Below, piece by piece: positions 25,134 through 34,344 of a stretch of 45,761 nt of DNA. Origin of the DNA: an uncultured Alphaproteobacteria bacterium (GTDB taxonomy: Bacteria; Pseudomonadota; Alphaproteobacteria; RS24); contig CALKOC010000046.1 in the NCBI GenBank assembly GCA_938091085.1, positions 1 to 45,761 of the forward strand, written 5' to 3'. The position numbers and the translations under genes were made by a program. The notes beneath the pieces were generated by a model that saw nothing but the letters and a program-made list of their open reading frames with translations, did not search any database and was not told the DNA's origin. Position 1 is the first letter of the stretch; the number at the start of each line of letters is the position of its first letter.

Positions 25134-27349
25134 CAAAAGATACGACCCCACCTGAAACCGCTCATATTAATGACACGGAAATCACCCCTGAGATTGTTGC
25201 GGAGCATGGGCTAAAGCCCGATGAATATGAAAAAGTTGTCGCGCATATGGGGCGCACGCCCAATATGACAGAACTGGGTGTTTTCTCGGTGATGTGGTCG
25301 GAGCATTGTTCTTATAAATCCTCGCGTAAATGGCTTAAAAAGCTTCCCGTCTCTGGGCCTCAAGTTATTCAAGGACCCGGTGAAAATGCCGGCGTGATTG
25401 ATATTGGCGACGGTGATGCGGCAGTCTTTAAAATGGAAAGTCACAACCACCCTTCTTTTATCGAACCTTATCAGGGTGCGACGACGGGTGTTGGTGGGAT
25501 TATGCGCGATGTTTTCACGATGGGTGCGCGTCCGGTAGCTAATATGAATGCCCTCCGCTTTGGTGACCCAAACCACCCAAAGACCCGACATTTGGTTGCT
25601 GGCGTTGTTCACGGTATTGGCGGTTATGGCAACTGTATCGGCGTCCCGACTGTAGGCGGCGAGGTCAATTTTGATAGCTGTTATAATGGCAATATTCTCG
25701 TCAATGCTATGTGTGTTGGTCTCGCACGTACAGACAAGATTTTCTATGCCGCCGCGACAGGTATTGGTGCGCCAGTAGTTTATGTTGGCTCTAAAACCGG
25801 GCGTGATGGTATTCATGGCGCGACTATGGCTTCTGCAGAATTTGATGATGCCTCGGAAGAAAAACGCCCAACAGTTCAGGTCGGAGATCCGTTTACTGAA
25901 AAATTATTGCTGGAAGCCTGTCAGGAGCTTATGGCATCTGACGCGATTATCGCCATTCAGGATATGGGCGCGGCGGGGCTGACCTCGTCCTCTGTTGAAA
26001 TGGCTGATAAAGGCGGTGTCGGCATCGTTCTCGACTTGGATAAAGTCCCGTGCCGTGAGACTCATATGACGGGCTATGAAATGCTTTTGTCTGAAAGTCA
26101 GGAACGCATGCTTATGGTGCTTAAGCCAGGTAGAGAAGCTGAGGCTGAGGCTATCTTCTTGCGTTGGGGGCTAGATTTTGCCGTGGTTGGTTCACTCACA
26201 GATACCGGACGCATGGTGGTTCATCATGAAGGCCGCATGATTGCGGATATGCCGCTTGAACCCCTCGCAGATGGTGCGCCCGAATATGATCGCCCCTATA
26301 CTCCGACGCCTCTCGCGCCGTATATAGACCCATCGCAAGTGGATGAAACAAATATTACTGAGGCGTTGAAAACCTTGATGGGATGCAGTGAAATCGCTTC
26401 CCGTCGCTGGATTTATGAGCAATATGACAGCATGGTTATGGGCGACACACTTGCAGGACCGGGCGGCGATGCCGCGCTGGTGCGGGTGCATGGAACTAAA
26501 AAAGCCTTGGCTATCTCCACCGATGTGACACCGCGCTACTGTCTGGCCCAGCCTGTTGAGGGTGGCAAACAGGCAGTTGCCGAAGCCTATCGAAATATTA
26601 GCGCGACTGGCGCAACTCCTCTAGCAATTACCAACTGCTTGAATTTTGGCAATCCGGAACGCCCTGAAATAATGGGTCAATTTGTAGAATGTCTTGAAGG
26701 TATGGGCGCGGCTTGTGAAGCGCTGGATTTCCCTGTCGTTTCCGGCAATGTGTCACTTTATAACGAAACCAATGGTCAGGGCATTAACCCTACTCCCGCG
26801 ATTGGCGGCGTGGGTTTAATTGAAGATTTCGAAAAAGCTGTCGGTAATGCCTTCACACAACCTAATCAGTATATTTTTGTCCTCGGTAAAACAGAAGGTC
26901 ACCTCGGAAGTTCGCTTTATCAGCGTTTTATTCTACAAGATGATGCCATCTATGCCCCTCCCTCAGTTGACCTTGAGCTGGAGCGCAAACACGGTGAATT
27001 TGTCCGCGATTTAATTGATGCCGGTATTGTTAATGCAGTTCACGATATATCAGATGGCGGCCTTCTGGTTGCGGTGGCGGAGATGTGCCTGCCGCATAAG
27101 ATGGGGTGCCACATTGAGGATGACAACACAGCGAAATTCTGGTTTGGCGAAGACCAAGGTCGCTATGTGATGGTTGGCGATGATGCGGATAAGATACTCG
27201 CACAAGCAAATGCAAGAGGTCTCACGCTTAGCTATCTTGGAAAAACTGGCGGTACGGAATTGACAATCGCAGAGCGCGTACACATATCTGTTGAAGAGCT
27301 ACACGCCATCCATGAAAACTGGTTGCCAGACTATATGAAAACTGTGTAG
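25130..27349 (+). CDS. purL: Phosphoribosylformylglycinamidine synthase subunit PurL (short form)
   Basis: PurL forms FGAM from FGAR, ATP and glutamine-derived ammonia. The 739-residue product is the short bacterial form that needs PurS and PurQ. It contains [18 protein letters not shown] (catalytic His region), the metal and ATP motif KMESHNHPS, a second AIR-synthase-like half with [11 protein letters not shown], and [12 protein letters not shown]. The C-terminal half has [16 protein letters not shown]. It overlaps purQ by 4 bp, and bolA follows after a 39 bp gap. Confidence 0.97.
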   Translation: MTKDTTPPETAHINDTEITPEIVAEHGLKPDEYEKVVAHMGRTPNMTELGVFSVMWSEHCSYKSSRKWLKKLPVSGPQVIQGPGENAGVIDIGDGDAAVFKMESHNHPSFIEPYQGATTGVGGIMRDVFTMGARPVANMNALRFGDPNHPKTRHLVAGVVHGIGGYGNCIGVPTVGGEVNFDSCYNGNILVNAMCVGLARTDKIFYAAATGIGAPVVYVGSKTGRDGIHGATMASAEFDDASEEKRPTVQVGDPFTEKLLLEACQELMASDAIIAIQDMGAAGLTSSSVEMADKGGVGIVLDLDKVPCRETHMTGYEMLLSESQERMLMVLKPGREAEAEAIFLRWGLDFAVVGSLTDTGRMVVHHEGRMIADMPLEPLADGAPEYDRPYTPTPLAPYIDPSQVDETNITEALKTLMGCSEIASRRWIYEQYDSMVMGDTLAGPGGDAALVRVHGTKKALAISTDVTPRYCLAQPVEGGKQAVAEAYRNISATGATPLAITNCLNFGNPERPEIMGQFVECLEGMGAACEALDFPVVSGNVSLYNETNGQGINPTPAIGGVGLIEDFEKAVGNAFTQPNQYIFVLGKTEGHLGSSLYQRFILQDDAIYAPPSVDLELERKHGEFVRDLIDAGIVNAVHDISDGGLLVAVAEMCLPHKMGCHIEDDNTAKFWFGEDQGRYVMVGDDADKILAQANARGLTLSYLGKTGGTELTIAERVHISVEELHAIHENWLPDYMKTV

Positions 27350-27388
27350 TTCTGAGACTATAAAGTTATAAACGTGCAGGAGATGATG

Positions 27389-27643
27389 ATGCCGATGACG
27401 GCCTCTGACATTGTAGACATGATTAAGATAGCTATTCCCGATGCGCAGGTGGAAATCACTGATTTGCGCGGCGATGGTGATCATTATTCTGCAATTGTGA
27501 CATCTCAAAGCTTCAAAGGTAAAACCCGCGTTCAACAACACCGCATGGTTTATGATGCCTTTCAAGGTGATATGGGGAGCGGCCTACACGCATTGGCGCT
27601 TCAGACGGCTTTACCCCCTGCGCCATCAGATGATAATTCTTAA
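27389..27643 (+). CDS. BolA family protein
   Basis: The 84-residue product has the BolA fold: a helix ([15 protein letters not shown]), a [19 protein letters not shown] strand region whose His is a cluster-ligand candidate, and [14 protein letters not shown] with the conserved H and VY. With monothiol CGFS glutaredoxins, BolA proteins form [2Fe-2S]-bridged complexes that deliver or sense clusters. grxD is 20 bp downstream, which supports that pairing. Four ATGs stand close together; AGGAG lies 6 nt before the one at 27389, so that is the start chosen. Confidence 0.92.
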   Translation: MPMTASDIVDMIKIAIPDAQVEITDLRGDGDHYSAIVTSQSFKGKTRVQQHRMVYDAFQGDMGSGLHALALQTALPPAPSDDNS

Positions 27644-27663
27644 CTCAGGAAGACGAGACACTC

Positions 27664-27996
27664 ATGTCAGATATTAATGGTATCATTACTTCAGAAATAA
27701 CAGATAACGAGGTTGTCCTGTTTATGAAGGGGACACCTGTGTTTCCACAATGCGGGTTTTCCAGTCAAGTTGTACAGATTTTATCTTATCTCGGTGTTTC
27801 TTTTAAAGGCGTGAATGTGTTGGATAATGATGAATTGCGTGAAGGTATCAAAGCCTTCTCGAACTGGCCGACAATTCCTCAACTTTATGTAAAAGGCGAG
27901 TTTCTGGGGGGGTGTGATATCATCCGTGAAATGTTTGAAGAAGACGAGTTACGCGAATTTTTCAAAGAAAACGGCATAGACATGATTAACGTCTGA
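27664..27996 (+). CDS. grxD: Monothiol glutaredoxin, Grx4 type
   Basis: The 110-residue protein has the CGFS motif at residues 30-33, followed by a [19 protein letters not shown] stretch typical of Grx4/GLRX5. Such proteins bind a [2Fe-2S] cluster with glutathione and work with BolA in cluster transfer and iron sensing. It follows bolA by 20 bp and is the last gene of the purine-bolA-grx run, which ends in the terminator at 28022-28045. The start is preceded by GGAAGACGAGACACTC. Confidence 0.96.
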   Translation: MSDINGIITSEITDNEVVLFMKGTPVFPQCGFSSQVVQILSYLGVSFKGVNVLDNDELREGIKAFSNWPTIPQLYVKGEFLGGCDIIREMFEEDELREFFKENGIDMINV

Positions 27997-28021
27997 TTTT
28001 CCTCGTAGATTGATTGATTTC

Positions 28022-28045
28022 AAAAGGCACTTCGGTGCCTTTTTT
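28022..28045 (+). terminator. Rho-independent terminator after grxD
   Basis: AAAAGGCAC (28022-28030) pairs with GTGCCTTTT around a stable TTCG tetraloop (28031-28034) and is followed by a T-rich tail. It is the strongest terminator in the window, and it directly precedes the rplY promoter. Confidence 0.9.
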
Positions 28046-28046
28046 C

Positions 28047-28075
28047 TTGCCCCGCCCCGCCGGTTTGTCTATAAG
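28047..28075 (+). promoter_or_regulatory. Putative sigma-70 promoter of rplY
   Basis: TTGCCC (28047-28052) and TATAAG (28070-28075) have a 17 bp spacer. It begins 2 bp after the terminator and gives a leader of about 100 nt to rplY. Confidence 0.6.
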
Positions 28076-28109
28076 TCCGGCACACCCCGTAAAAACGATC
28101 TCGCTTGGT

Positions 28110-28164
28110 GAGGTTTGTGGTTCGCACCCCTGGAGGGACCCCGGGACAGGGCATCCAGCCCTGT
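28110..28164 (+). promoter_or_regulatory. Structured G/C-rich leader of rplY
   Basis: A 7 bp hairpin ACAGGGC-ATCCA-GCCCTGT occupies 28146-28164, just before the AAGGAG of rplY. Upstream, CCCTGGAGGG (28129-28138) could form a smaller stem-loop. Ribosomal protein genes are often controlled by such leaders binding their own product; this is only a suggestion here. Confidence 0.4.
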
Positions 28165-28181
28165 ATTTAAAGGAGTTAAAA

Positions 28182-28835
28182 ATGGCTGAAGTATTTGAAA
28201 TTAACGCTGAAAAGCGCGAACGTGACGGCAAGGGGCCCGCACGTGCATTGCGTAATATCGGGAAAATTCCCGCCGTCATTTATGGCGATAAAAAAGACCC
28301 TCAAAGCATAACCGTTGAGCAACGCGACATCACGAAGCTGTACAGTTCTGGTCGCCTCATGTCCACATTGATCCAGATTGATGTAGACGGTGAAAAGACA
28401 CGTGCGATTGCCCGTGACGTTCAGTTGCATCCGGTTAAAGACTTTATCCTCCATGCCGACTTTTTACGGCTTGGTAAAGGTGCAAAAATTGCGGTTGAGA
28501 TTTCTGTTAACTTCCTCAATGAGGAAACCTGCCCGGGCTTAAAACAAGGTGGTGTTTTGAATGTTGTGCGTTATCAGGTTGAACTGAACTGCCCAGCTTC
28601 TGAAATACCGGAATTTATCGAGCTAGACCTTGCGGAAGCCAATATTGGTGACTCGCTTCACATTTCTGATGTGAAACTTCCCGATGGTGTGGTGCCAACC
28701 ATTTCCGACCGTGACTTTACCATTGCGACAATCGCTGCCCCTGCCGAACTGGATGATACCGATGATGATGCAGTCGAAGGTGTTGAGGGCGAAGAAGGTG
28801 ATGAAGGTGATAGCAGCGAGGAAGGCGAAGAGTAA
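28182..28835 (+). CDS. rplY: 50S ribosomal protein L25 (Ctc-type with C-terminal domain)
   Basis: L25 binds 5S rRNA. The 217-residue form carries the N-terminal L25 domain (about 5-95) with RERDGKGPARALRN, and the C-terminal TL5/Ctc domain. It ends in a strongly acidic tail of Glu, Asp and Gly. The frame is open 168 bp upstream, but AAGGAG 8 nt before the ATG at 28182 and the family start MAEVFEINAEKRERDG fix it. pth follows after 20 bp, the usual rplY-pth pair. Confidence 0.96.
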   Translation: MAEVFEINAEKRERDGKGPARALRNIGKIPAVIYGDKKDPQSITVEQRDITKLYSSGRLMSTLIQIDVDGEKTRAIARDVQLHPVKDFILHADFLRLGKGAKIAVEISVNFLNEETCPGLKQGGVLNVVRYQVELNCPASEIPEFIELDLAEANIGDSLHISDVKLPDGVVPTISDRDFTIATIAAPAELDDTDDDAVEGVEGEEGDEGDSSEEGEE

Positions 28836-28855
28836 TCTCTTTGCTTTAAGCGCAA

Positions 28856-29494
28856 ATGCTTTTGCTCGTTGGCCTTGGTAATCCGGGTTCAAAATATTCA
28901 GGAAACCGACATAATATCGGTTTTATGGCTATTGACCGGATTGCCGAGACTCACAACTTTTCTCCTTTTCGCAGCAAATTCCAAGGACAGCTATCTGCTG
29001 GGCGTCTAGGCGAGACAAAAACACTTTTGCTCAAGCCTGAAACCTATATGAATGAGAGCGGCAAATCCGTGGCAGAAGCTGTCAGGATGATAAAGTTACC
29101 ACTGTCCAACATAGTGGTGTTCTACGACGAACTCGATCTCGTGCCGGGCAAGTTGCGCATGCGAACAGGCGGTGGCCTTGCAGGTCATAACGGCCTAAGA
29201 TCTCTAAAAGGACATATTGGAGCAGATTTCCGACGCGCCAGATTAGGTATAGGACATCCGGGTCATAAAGACCTTGTTCTCTCTCATGTGCTTAAAGATT
29301 TTTCAAAAGCAGATAGAGAATGGTTGCCCGACTTTCTAGATGCACTTGCCGAACATGCGCCTTTATTGGCAGCAAATGATGGGTTAGGCGAAGACGCGAC
29401 GTATCAAAACCGTGTTCATTTAACTTTCCACGGGGATGAGAACGCCTCAGAAGATAATAAGCAGACTGATAAAACTGAAAAGGGAACAGAGTAA
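28856..29494 (+). CDS. pth: Peptidyl-tRNA hydrolase
   Basis: Pth recycles tRNA from peptidyl-tRNA dropped by stalled ribosomes. The 212-residue product keeps the active-site residues N9, H19 (GNRHNIGF), N66 (TYMNESG) and D91 (VVFYDELDL), numbered one or two below E. coli, and the GGGLAGHNGLRS loop (about 107-118). The C-terminal 20 residues are a charged extension beyond the family core. No clear Shine-Dalgarno sequence precedes it, so translation may be coupled to rplY. It ends by overlapping the ychF start by one base (TAATG). Confidence 0.97.
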   Translation: MLLLVGLGNPGSKYSGNRHNIGFMAIDRIAETHNFSPFRSKFQGQLSAGRLGETKTLLLKPETYMNESGKSVAEAVRMIKLPLSNIVVFYDELDLVPGKLRMRTGGGLAGHNGLRSLKGHIGADFRRARLGIGHPGHKDLVLSHVLKDFSKADREWLPDFLDALAEHAPLLAANDGLGEDATYQNRVHLTFHGDENASEDNKQTDKTEKGTE

Positions 29495-30591
29495 TGGGAT
29501 TTCAATGCGGTATTGTCGGCCTGCCAAATGTTGGCAAATCAACCCTGTTTAACGCCCTCACCCGCACTGCGGCGGCTCAAGCGGCTAATTTCCCATTCTG
29601 CACCATTGAACCCAATGTGGGGGAAGTCTCGGTACCTGACACGCGTTTGGATGCCTTGGCAGCTATTGCGGCAAGCAAGGAGATTATTCCTGCCCGTCTT
29701 AGCTTTGTAGATATTGCCGGACTTGTGCGCGGCGCCTCCAAAGGGGAAGGCCTCGGTAATCAATTCCTTGGTAATATTCGCGAGGTCGACGCAATTGCTC
29801 ATGTTCTGCGTTGCTTTGAAGACTCGAACATCACCCATGTTGAAGGGGAAATTGACCCGCTGGCAGATGCTGAAACCGTTGAAACAGAATTGATGCTGGC
29901 GGATTTGGAAAGCCTTGAAAAACGTGAAAGTAATTTAAGAAAAAAAGCGACCACCAAAGACAAAAAATCAATTGAAGAACTGGAACTTGTTGATTTGGCC
30001 TTGGCGGAACTTCGTGAAGGCCGTCCGGCGCGGCTGGTAGATATCCCTAAAGGGCGCGAAAAAGATTTTAAAAACCTCCAGCTTCTGACCTCAAAGCCGG
30101 TTTTATATGTTTGCAATGTTGAGGAAGATAGCGCGGCAACAGGTAATTCTCTGTCGGCTAAAGTCGCTGAAAGAGCCGCCGCAGAGGGTGCGGAAACAGT
30201 TGTGATTTCGGCACGTATTGAGGAAGAACTCGCCCAACTGGACGAGTCGGAACGGCTTGAATATCTGCAAAGCCTCGGACTAGAAGAGCCTGGCCTCAAC
30301 CGCCTTATTGAGCAAGGTTATCGCTTGCTTGATCTTATTACCTATTTCACCTGTGGCCCAAAGGAAACCCGTGCGTGGACAGTGAGAAGCGGTTCAACCG
30401 CCCCTCAGGCCGCAGGGATTATTCATACAGATTTCGAACGGGGCTTTATTCGCGCTGAAACCACGGCCTATGAGGATTATGTTGCTTGCGAGGGCGAAAG
30501 CGGCGCACGTGAAACAGGCAAACTTCGACAAGAAGGCAAGGAATACATCGTCAAAGATGGCGATGTGATGCTGTTTAAATTTAACGTGTAA
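29494..30591 (+). CDS. ychF: Obg-family ATPase YchF
   Basis: YchF (OLA1 homologue) is a P-loop protein that binds ATP as well as or better than GTP and associates with ribosomes. The 365-residue product begins MGFQCGIVGLPNVGKSTLFN (the P loop). It has DIAGLVRGASKGEGLGN, a coiled-coil arm (about 130-200) with many Lys and Glu residues, YVCNVEED in place of the GTPase NKxD motif, and a TGS domain at the C-terminus with YEDYVACEGE. It is translationally linked to pth by a one-base overlap, a common pairing. Confidence 0.97.
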   Translation: MGFQCGIVGLPNVGKSTLFNALTRTAAAQAANFPFCTIEPNVGEVSVPDTRLDALAAIAASKEIIPARLSFVDIAGLVRGASKGEGLGNQFLGNIREVDAIAHVLRCFEDSNITHVEGEIDPLADAETVETELMLADLESLEKRESNLRKKATTKDKKSIEELELVDLALAELREGRPARLVDIPKGREKDFKNLQLLTSKPVLYVCNVEEDSAATGNSLSAKVAERAAAEGAETVVISARIEEELAQLDESERLEYLQSLGLEEPGLNRLIEQGYRLLDLITYFTCGPKETRAWTVRSGSTAPQAAGIIHTDFERGFIRAETTAYEDYVACEGESGARETGKLRQEGKEYIVKDGDVMLFKFNV

Positions 30592-30657
30592 CAGCGCAAG
30601 CACTTCACGCACTTTCTGCGGGATTTTCTTCCTCGCACCTATTAGGAAATAACTGAA

Positions 30658-31440
30658 TTAGTGCTTATCAGCCCAAATGCGACGCATTGAGAAGAACAGC
30701 AATCCAGCAAACACCGTCAGATATATTAACACCATAAAACCAGTTTGCTTGCGCTCTTCCAATTCCGGTTCAGCCGCCCAGTTCAGGAATGTCACAACAT
30801 CATAGGACATTTGCTCAACAGAAGCCGCCGATCCATCGGTATATTCAACCAAATCCTCAAGCAGAGGCGCTGCCATAGCAATCTTGCCGCCTGCCATATA
30901 CGGATTGTAATAGAGACCGTCACGCATTTTCATGCCTGCGGGTGGGTCTTCATAGCCCGTCAGCAGGGCATAAATATAATCAGGTCCGCCAGAGCGCGCC
31001 TTCGTGATAAGTGACAAATCGGGTGGATAAGCGCCACCATTGGCAGCACGTGCGGCCTGAACATTCGGGAATGGGTTTACAAAGCCATCCTTTGGAAGAC
31101 CCGGGCGGTCAAACATGTCACCATAATCGTCAGGCCCGTCTTCAACAGTGAAACCCGCAGCAATGGCTTTGACTTCCAACGCGGTAAACTCAGGACCACC
31201 GGGCTGGGAAAGATTACGAAAACGCAACTGGTTCATGCTGTGGCAGGATGCACATACTTCCGTATAGACCTTGTAACCACGGCGCAGAGAGTCTCTGTCA
31301 TACGTACCGAACAAGCCGTTAAAGCTCCAGTCAATCGCTTCGGGATGTTTGGCGTCTCCGGCAGCTTCAGCCCCGGTTGTAAATAAACCGGCGGCTAGCA
31401 GTGCTGAGAAAACGAGGGCAGATAGTCGATTCATGTTCAT
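30658..31440 (-). CDS. petC: Cytochrome c1 of the bc1 complex
   Basis: The 260-residue product carries a Sec signal (about 1-27, ending AEA), then the haem c motif C63-A-S-C-H67, and a Met ligand region in PPAGMKMRDGLYYNPYMAGG. A C-terminal membrane anchor spans about residues 233-254. It accepts electrons from the Rieske centre and passes them to a soluble cytochrome c. It is the last gene of petABC, 21 bp after petB. A second ATG lies 6 bp into the frame; the start could be there. Confidence 0.96.
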   Translation of the reverse strand: MNMNRLSALVFSALLAAGLFTTGAEAAGDAKHPEAIDWSFNGLFGTYDRDSLRRGYKVYTEVCASCHSMNQLRFRNLSQPGGPEFTALEVKAIAAGFTVEDGPDDYGDMFDRPGLPKDGFVNPFPNVQAARAANGGAYPPDLSLITKARSGGPDYIYALLTGYEDPPAGMKMRDGLYYNPYMAGGKIAMAAPLLEDLVEYTDGSAASVEQMSYDVVTFLNWAAEPELEERKQTGFMVLIYLTVFAGLLFFSMRRIWADKH

Positions 31441-31461
31441 CTCACTTATTCAGTCAGCCGG

Positions 31462-32703
31462 TTATTCAGCCGGACTAGCAGCCGTCTCCGGCAGGATTGA
31501 GGCAGATATGCTCTCTGGAATTTCCCTAGGCTTTTCAACCAAACCAAGAAGCGGCAGAATAATCAGGAAATGTGCGAAGTAGTAAATCGTACATATACGC
31601 GCCAGCGTAATGTAAACACCTTCAGCCGGCATAGCACCGAGATATCCGAGTACAAGGCAATTCACAACAAAAATCAGGAAGAATTGCTTGAACAGCGGAC
31701 GATAACGGGCTGAACGGATTTTAGATGTATCAAGCCATGGTAAAACGAACAAAATAAAGATCGCACCAACCATCGCAATCACGCCACCGAGTTTATCCGG
31801 AATAGCACGCAAAATCGCATAAAATGGTAATAAATACCACTCAGGTACAATGTGCGCCGGTGTGACCAACGGGTTAGCCGGTATGTAATTATCAGCATGA
31901 CCCAGCACATTTGGCGCGAAAAACACGAAATAGCTAAACAAAATCATGAAAATGACCAGCGCAAACCCATCTTTCACTGTGTAATAAGGGTGAAATGGAA
32001 CTGTATCTTGTTCTGACTTCACTGAAATCCCGACGGGATTATTATTGCCGGGGACATGCAATGCCCAAATATGAAGAATAACAACCCCGAAGATCAGGAA
32101 TGGGATGAGGTAATGCAACGAGAAGAAGCGGTTGAGTGTCGGATTATCAACCGAGAAACCGCCCCATAACCATGTTGCAATGCTGTCGCCAACCAAGGGA
32201 ATCGCACCAAACAGATTGGTAATAACTGTCGCGCCCCATAGGCTCATCTGACCCCAAGGCAGGACGTAGCCCATAAAGGCTGCCGCCATCATCAACAGAT
32301 AAATGATAACACCAAGAATCCATAAGACTTCACGCGGGGCTTTATAAGAGCCGTAATACATGCCGCGGAAAATATGAATATAAACCGCAAGGAAGAACAT
32401 GGATGCGCCATTGGCGTGGATATATCGAATCAACCAGCCATGGTTCACATTCCGCATGATGTGCTCAACCGAGTTAAACGCATGGTCGACATGGGGCGTG
32501 TAGTGCATTGCCAAAATAATGCCTGTGATAATTTGTGTCACAAGGCAGAACGTCAGAATACCGCCAAATGTCCACCAGTAATTCAGGTTTTTCGGCGTTG
32601 GATAGTCAACAAAACTGTCATGCGCCAACCTTAAAAGCGGCAGGCGCGTGTCCATCCATTTGGTAAATCCGTTATTTGGCTGATAGGTGCTTTCACCACT
32701 CAT
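31462..32703 (-). CDS. petB: Cytochrome b of the bc1 complex
   Basis: The 413-residue protein has about eight membrane helices. The haem ligands are H96 and H197 (one haem) and H110 and H211 (the other), each pair 14 residues apart as in Rhodobacter. PEWY at 287-290 marks the quinol oxidation site. It is a separate, full-length cytochrome b (not split as b6/subunit IV, not fused to c1). It runs 25 bp after petA and 21 bp before petC in a standard three-gene operon. Confidence 0.97.
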   Translation of the reverse strand: MSGESTYQPNNGFTKWMDTRLPLLRLAHDSFVDYPTPKNLNYWWTFGGILTFCLVTQIITGIILAMHYTPHVDHAFNSVEHIMRNVNHGWLIRYIHANGASMFFLAVYIHIFRGMYYGSYKAPREVLWILGVIIYLLMMAAAFMGYVLPWGQMSLWGATVITNLFGAIPLVGDSIATWLWGGFSVDNPTLNRFFSLHYLIPFLIFGVVILHIWALHVPGNNNPVGISVKSEQDTVPFHPYYTVKDGFALVIFMILFSYFVFFAPNVLGHADNYIPANPLVTPAHIVPEWYLLPFYAILRAIPDKLGGVIAMVGAIFILFVLPWLDTSKIRSARYRPLFKQFFLIFVVNCLVLGYLGAMPAEGVYITLARICTIYYFAHFLIILPLLGLVEKPREIPESISASILPETAASPAE

Positions 32704-32728
32704 TTAATAATCCTCGATTGTTAGGGCG

Positions 32729-33289
32729 TTAGCCGATTTTAATTCGGCTGTCGCTGACAAATTGATAAGGCGGAATTTCTAGGTTTTTAGGCGCAGGGCC
32801 TTTGCGGATACGTCCTGATGTATCGTAATGCGAGCCGTGGCAAGGGCAGAACCAGCCATTAAACTCACCAGCTTGACCAAGTGGCACACAGCCCAAATGG
32901 GTGCAAACACCGACCATAACCAGCCATTCAGGGTTTTCGGCACGACTTTTATCAGCTTCAGGATCTGGTAAAGCATCAAGACTGACATTCTCGGCATCGC
33001 GAATTTCGTCTTGCGTACGGCGGCGGATAAAGACAGGCTTCCCGCGCCATGTAATGGTTAAACTTTGACCGACTTCAACCGCATCCAAATCAACCTCAAT
33101 AGATGCCAGCGCACGCATGGACGCATCCGGGTTCATTTGGTCAATCAGCGGCCATGCAACATTGGCTGCCCCAATCGCTGCAAAAGCACCTGTCGTCAGG
33201 TGCAAAAATGCACGGCGATTTGGTTCACCTTCATGAGATGCTGTTTTTGTTTCAGTCGTACCGTTTCCGGTCGTATTGGTATCAGACAC
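32729..33289 (-). CDS. petA: Ubiquinol-cytochrome c reductase iron-sulfur subunit (Rieske)
   Basis: The 186-residue subunit carries the [2Fe-2S] cluster with C129-T-H131-L-G-C134 and C148-P-C150-H151-G-S. Ligands are C129, H131, C148 and H151; C134 and C150 form the disulfide. The twin-arginine signal-anchor NRRAFLHL (24-31) precedes a hydrophobic helix, so the protein is exported folded by Tat. The frame can be read from an ATG 39 bp upstream, but TGGAGG 5 nt before GTG at 33289 and the family start MSDT favour the GTG. Confidence 0.95.
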   Translation of the reverse strand: MSDTNTTGNGTTETKTASHEGEPNRRAFLHLTTGAFAAIGAANVAWPLIDQMNPDASMRALASIEVDLDAVEVGQSLTITWRGKPVFIRRRTQDEIRDAENVSLDALPDPEADKSRAENPEWLVMVGVCTHLGCVPLGQAGEFNGWFCPCHGSHYDTSGRIRKGPAPKNLEIPPYQFVSDSRIKIG

Positions 33290-33308
33290 GCGCGCCTCCA
33301 AACGATTC

Positions 33309-33325
33309 TGCAGGCCAATCCTGCA
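33309..33325. promoter_or_regulatory. Inverted repeat TGCAGG-CCAAT-CCTGCA in the petA leader
   Basis: A 6 bp inverted repeat with a 5-base loop lies 20-36 bp upstream of the petA GTG start. It could fold as a small hairpin in the mRNA leader or be a binding site. Nothing else marks it. Confidence 0.3.
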
Positions 33326-33343
33326 CAATGGGAAACTACGCCT

Positions 33344-33369
33344 ATCACGTGATTGACAAAATGTGTCAC
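33344..33369. promoter_or_regulatory. Palindromes in the petABC-hemF divergent region
   Basis: ATCACGTGAT (33344-33353) is a perfect 10 bp palindrome. Next to it, TGACA-AAATG-TGTCA (33354-33368) is a 5+5 inverted repeat. Both lie between two genes for oxygen-dependent functions (bc1 complex and aerobic coproporphyrinogen oxidase), so an oxygen- or redox-responsive regulator is a reasonable guess. The spacing does not fit a classical FNR box. Confidence 0.35.
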
Positions 33370-33452
33370 CATGACGCAGATTTACGTTATGTCTTTGGGC
33401 GCAAATAAAATGCTAAGTTATTGTGAATAAAGCATTATTGAAGACATTAAAA

Positions 33453-34316
33453 ATGACCGGAAACACCGAAACCGACTGGACTGACCAAAAGCAACGCGCC
33501 GCTGCGTGGTTTCGGGAATTGCGTGACAGATTATGCGCCTCTATGGAATCTCTCGAACCCGACGGGGCGACTTTTAAGCGCGATGTCTGGCAGCGCGGCG
33601 ATGGAGTTGAAGACCTCGGCGGGGGTGAAATGTCCATGTTGCACGGTACAGTATTTGAAAAGGCCGGCGTACATATTTCAACGGTTTTTGGTGAATTTTC
33701 CGAACAATTCCGTAGCCAAATAGAGGGTGCTTCAGATGACCCTCGTTTCTGGGCTTCCGGTATTTCCGTTATCGCGCATCCCCGTAATCCGCATGCGCCC
33801 ACTGCCCATATGAACACCCGCATGGTTGTGACAACCAAAGGCTGGTTTGGCGGAGGCGGAGATTTAACTCCCATGCTTAAAGATCAACGCCGTGCCGATC
33901 ACCCTGATACCGTTGATTTTCATAAGGCCTATCAATCCGCATGCGATTCGCATGACCCCGCTTACTATTCGGATTTCAAGGAAAAATGTGATTCTTATTT
34001 TTTCCTACCCCACCGCAACGAAACCAGAGGAACGGGCGGCATCTTTTACGACCATTTAAATACCGGAGACTGGGATAAAGATTTTGCTTTCACCCAAGAT
34101 GTCGGGCGCGCATTTTTGAATGTTTACCCTGATATTATCACACGCCGAAAAGACACCCCCTATGACGATGCGGAACGTGAGTCGCAACTCATTCAACGTG
34201 GGCGCTATGTGGAATTTAATTTACTCTATGATCGTGGCACGACTTTTGGGCTTAAAACCGGCGGGAATGTAGACAGCATTCTGTCATCCATGCCACCGGC
34301 AGTTCGCTGGCCTTAA
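33453..34316 (+). CDS. hemF: Oxygen-dependent coproporphyrinogen III oxidase
   Basis: HemF makes protoporphyrinogen IX from coproporphyrinogen III using O2. The 287-residue product contains [18 protein letters not shown] (about 54-71), [19 protein letters not shown] (with the conserved His), [12 protein letters not shown], and the C-terminal [17 protein letters not shown]. The frame extends 30 bp upstream to a GTG, but the ATG at 33453 aligns with the family N-terminus ([20 protein letters not shown]). Neither start has a strong ribosome-binding site. It is divergent from petABC and converges on the CCA transferase gene. Confidence 0.95.
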   Translation: MTGNTETDWTDQKQRAAAWFRELRDRLCASMESLEPDGATFKRDVWQRGDGVEDLGGGEMSMLHGTVFEKAGVHISTVFGEFSEQFRSQIEGASDDPRFWASGISVIAHPRNPHAPTAHMNTRMVVTTKGWFGGGGDLTPMLKDQRRADHPDTVDFHKAYQSACDSHDPAYYSDFKEKCDSYFFLPHRNETRGTGGIFYDHLNTGDWDKDFAFTQDVGRAFLNVYPDIITRRKDTPYDDAERESQLIQRGRYVEFNLLYDRGTTFGLKTGGNVDSILSSMPPAVRWP

Positions 34317-34344
34317 AATCGATAATTTATAAAACCTCGTAGAT

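Noticed and set aside
25211-25816. 201-residue minus-strand open frame inside purL
   Set aside because: It is antisense to a clearly conserved purL and its composition (Asn, Thr, Arg, Ile) mirrors purL codons.
28014-28181. Upstream extension of rplY
   Set aside because: The extra 56 residues would cover the terminator tail and promoter, and AAGGAG marks the ATG at 28182.
29799-30299. 166-residue Ser-rich minus-strand frame inside ychF
   Set aside because: It is the complement of Glu/Leu codons in the ychF coiled coil and resembles no protein family.
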